A stretch of 32,428 bases of DNA from positions 1 to 32,428 of the forward strand of contig CAZQEZ010000043.1 in assembly GCA_964592475.1 (NCBI GenBank), read 5' to 3'. Shown piece by piece: positions 30,242-32,428 of the stretch (position 1 is the first letter of the stretch; each line of letters starts with the position of its first letter). The notes beneath the pieces are model-generated. The model did not search any database, was not told the DNA's origin, and was given only the letters and a program-made list of their open reading frames with translations. Both the position numbers and the translations under genes were made by a program. The stretch comes from CAZQEZ01 sp964592475. Lineage in GTDB: Bacteria > Bacteroidota > Bacteroidia > Cytophagales > Cyclobacteriaceae.

Positions 30242-32428
30242 TTAATCAATTATTATTTTATCATTAAAAGCAGCATTTTTTAATTTTATTTTCACGAAAT
30301 ACATTCCACTCGTAAGTGAATATACATCCAAATTATTATCTCCGTAATATAGTTGCCCTTCTTTTACTAAATTACCTGCAGGATCAAATAATTGATAGTT
30401 GCCATCCGATTGATCAATATTGATGTTTACCTCCTCACCTTTTACCGGGTTAGGGTAAATTTTAATTTTAGCTATCTCGTGTTCTTTTACTGATGTTACA
30501 TCGATATCAAAAGAAAACTCGGCAGTAATTTCTGCGGTACTACCGGGCATGGTTAGCAAAGCTTCTGTTTTACTAGCATCATTAAGATTTGTAATATCAC
30601 CAGTCCATTCTTTAAAAACCAATATTTCTTCTTCAGGTTTTTCAGCATAAATTTTAATAGATGTACCTTCTTCATATATACCACTTCCCTGCCCCTTGTT
30701 TATGGTTAAGCGATAAGTAGGCTTTGAAGTAGCTTTATAAGTAGCATTAACAGCCATATCTCGCGCTTGCATGGTTATTTTTGTAGCCGGCATACTTTTA
30801 TCATCCAAATATTGCACATCTCCTTGCCATTGATTGAAAACATGCCCGGCGGGAGGGTCATGAGCATTAATAATAATTTTATCATTTTCAGCATAACGGC
30901 CTGCTCCGGAACCGTTTTCTACTGTTAAATTATAGGACGGTACTACTACAGCTTTTACTTCTTGCCATGCACTGGTACATTCATTCTCTACAGTGCGCAC
31001 AAAATATGTGGCAGTACTTTGCAATTGAGAAGTAGTATAGCTGTCGCCTGTATGGAAAGGGTTGGCGTCAGACTTGTTTTTGAACCACTGCACATTACCA
31101 GAGGTAACTTTTGCTGAAAGAGTGGCTGTTTCATTTTCAAAAATGGTATCATTCTCAATTTCAGGCAGGGGAGCAGTTACGGTAACCTGTACTAGTTTTC
31201 TGGCAGTAGAACAACCTCCGGCCGTTAGCGTTACAAAGAAATTAGTATTTCGTTGCAACCTGGAAGTTGTGTAATTAATGGCCGAAGATAATTTAGTGCC
31301 TCCGGATGGTTTATCGTACCAGGCTATACTACCCGAGGGATTACCTGTTTTAATAGTTACAGCATTGCCACTGCAAACCTGCAAATTTTGCTCATTGAGA
31401 TACCATAATTCGCGATTATTGGTAGTAGGAGTGGCTGAAAAAAACAAGGTATTTTTATAGGAAATAAACTCTTGCGGAAATGATGAACCGGCACCTTTAT
31501 TGATTTCTGCAACTTGAAAAGTTCCGCTTTCCGTTCCATCCGAACGCCAAAGTTCATTGTTAAAGTTACCGTCGTTAGCGCTAAAGTACAATAAGCCATC
31601 AATTACAGCAGCATAACTGACACCACTTCCACCTGAAGGGTTTATATCTTTTACCAATCTTGCTCCTCTGGGCGCCATCGGGTCTACTTTCCATAATTCG
31701 GAGCCTACAATTTCGTTGTCAGCTACAAAATAAACTTCACCATTAAGCTCATAAAAATTATATACCTTACTATCACCACCGGGATTTAGATCACCTACAG
31801 GTCTGGTTCCTTCGGTTGTACCATCGGTTACGAATGGCTCAAAGCCAACACTTGGACTAAAAGCACCAAAGTATAATGAACCGCCAACAGAAGCTAAAAG
31901 ATCGGCTTTAGCATCGCCACCAGGATTTACATCTACTAGCATAAAGGTGCCTTTTTCTGTTCCGTCACTTGTCCAAAGCTCCCGACCATTGGTGCCATCA
32001 TCAGCCAGAAAATATAACGAACCATTGGAATTGACCAAATAGGACGGTTGAGAGCTGGCGGTAGGATTAATATTTTTTACTCTTGCAATACCATTCCCAT
32101 TTACCTTGTAAAGTTCCTCATCACCATTTCCGTCTTTATCGATGAAAAACGCATTGTTCCCAGCCGCAGTTAGGTAAAACAGGCCCCATGGGCTGTTATT
32201 TAAATTAGCTAGTTTAGTTGTTTCATTTCCTCCATTCCATCTCCAAAGCTCTGCTTTTTCACCAGGAGCATTCACTATAAAATAAAACAAATCGCCCACT
32301 ACAACAGATTCGAAATTACTGTATTCATAGCTATTGCCAAATGCCTTTACCTCTTTAGTGGAACTAACTGTACCCTTGGTAAATACTAATACCGGTCCTT
32401 TAGAATCATGATTGGAGGCTGCTACTAC
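30242..32428 (-). CDS. large secreted ELWxxDGT / Ig-like / InlB-repeat-like protein, C-terminal part
   Basis: The frame is open to the window edge (728 visible codons), so the N-terminus and signal lie outside; a GTG at 32299 is not the start. From the N-terminal side, about 32300-31375 contains ELWxxDGT-type repeats (ELWTSDGTEKGTF, EPFVTDGTTEGTR, ELWRSDGTESGTF). About 31370-30950 holds two Ig-like modules (SGSIAWYDKPSGG, SGNVQWFKNKSDA). About 30935-30490 holds two InlB B-repeat-like modules (YNLTVENGSGAGRYAEN, YRLTINKGQGSGIYEEG). About 30470-30242 is a type IX sorting domain (KIYPNPVKGE, then GMYFVKIKLKN). It should be exported by the type IX system and anchored or released outside; ligand or substrate is unknown. 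Confidence 0.9.
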   Translation of the reverse strand, partial: VVAASNHDSKGPVLVFTKGTVSSTKEVKAFGNSYEYSNFESVVVGDLFYFIVNAPGEKAELWRWNGGNETTKLANLNNSPWGLFYLTAAGNNAFFIDKDGNGDEELYKVNGNGIARVKNINPTASSQPSYLVNSNGSLYFLADDGTNGRELWTSDGTEKGTFMLVDVNPGGDAKADLLASVGGSLYFGAFSPSVGFEPFVTDGTTEGTRPVGDLNPGGDSKVYNFYELNGEVYFVADNEIVGSELWKVDPMAPRGARLVKDINPSGGSGVSYAAVIDGLLYFSANDGNFNNELWRSDGTESGTFQVAEINKGAGSSFPQEFISYKNTLFFSATPTTNNRELWYLNEQNLQVCSGNAVTIKTGNPSGSIAWYDKPSGGTKLSSAINYTTSRLQRNTNFFVTLTAGGCSTARKLVQVTVTAPLPEIENDTIFENETATLSAKVTSGNVQWFKNKSDANPFHTGDSYTTSQLQSTATYFVRTVENECTSAWQEVKAVVVPSYNLTVENGSGAGRYAENDKIIINAHDPPAGHVFNQWQGDVQYLDDKSMPATKITMQARDMAVNATYKATSKPTYRLTINKGQGSGIYEEGTSIKIYAEKPEEEILVFKEWTGDITNLNDASKTEALLTMPGSTAEITAEFSFDIDVTSVKEHEIAKIKIYPNPVKGEEVNINIDQSDGNYQLFDPAGNLVKEGQLYYGDNNLDVYSLTSGMYFVKIKLKNAAFNDKIIID

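Overview
The window looks like a chromosomal piece of a Bacteroidota genome, most likely a gliding or marine Cytophagales-type organism. The evidence is strong AT bias, a PorZ-like type IX secretion component, two proteins with type IX C-terminal sorting domains (FPNPV / YPNPV), a long Bacteroidota-style NusB, and TAnnTTTG-type promoter boxes instead of Shine-Dalgarno-led genes. No rRNA, tRNA, CRISPR array or transposase was seen. No flagellar gene is present.

Layout. 1-3314: tail of an SMP-30/gluconolactonase-like gene, then an accessory patch (small and possibly frameshifted lipoprotein ORF behind a 13-bp tandem repeat, two tandem paralogues of unknown function, a COG3910-type ATPase), a lipoprotein, and an RlpA-like lipoprotein. 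3340-4550: a GC-rich imperfect palindrome sits directly behind a minus-strand toxin-antitoxin-like pair (GNAT-like toxin candidate with a doubtful 5' end, plus XRE/HigA-like antitoxin). 4750-7829: a translationally coupled ECF sigma factor / membrane anti-sigma / periplasmic PDZ protein operon ending at a good hairpin terminator. 7928-13156: a minus-strand housekeeping block reading leucine/glutamate-type dehydrogenase, NusB, YtxH, DUF1573, YajC, YbbR, CoaE. 13319-16333: a half-size ABC exporter and an alpha/beta-hydrolase-OsmC fusion.

16681-23461 is the centrepiece: a compact eight-gene chemotaxis operon, STAS - CheY - CheA - CheW - CheR - degenerate histidine kinase - CheD - CheB, with most joints overlapping or within about 20 bases. 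It has all adaptation enzymes (methyltransferase, methylesterase, deamidase) and the kinase core, but no receptor in the window. Embedded in it is a histidine-kinase-like protein whose phosphoacceptor His is replaced by Asn while its ATP-binding boxes are kept, and a STAS protein with Ala at the usual phospho-Ser position. In a flagellum-free phylum the output is presumably gliding, pili or another process (inference).

23608-25423 (minus) encodes a divergent cation-diffusion-facilitator-like transporter with a degenerate heavy-metal-associated domain, coupled to an unrecognised 336-residue protein. 25591-29082 (plus) is thymidine kinase - PorZ - RecO, overlapping. 29191-32428 holds a secreted putative cysteine amidase/peptidase, a small ORF, two hairpins, and the C-terminal part of a large secreted ELWxxDGT / Ig-like / InlB-B-repeat-like protein that runs out of the window.

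The most unusual items are the pseudokinase in the che operon, the palindrome-linked toxin-antitoxin pair with an apparent frameshift, the 13-bp repeat that builds promoter-like boxes, and the sigma/anti-sigma/PDZ module.
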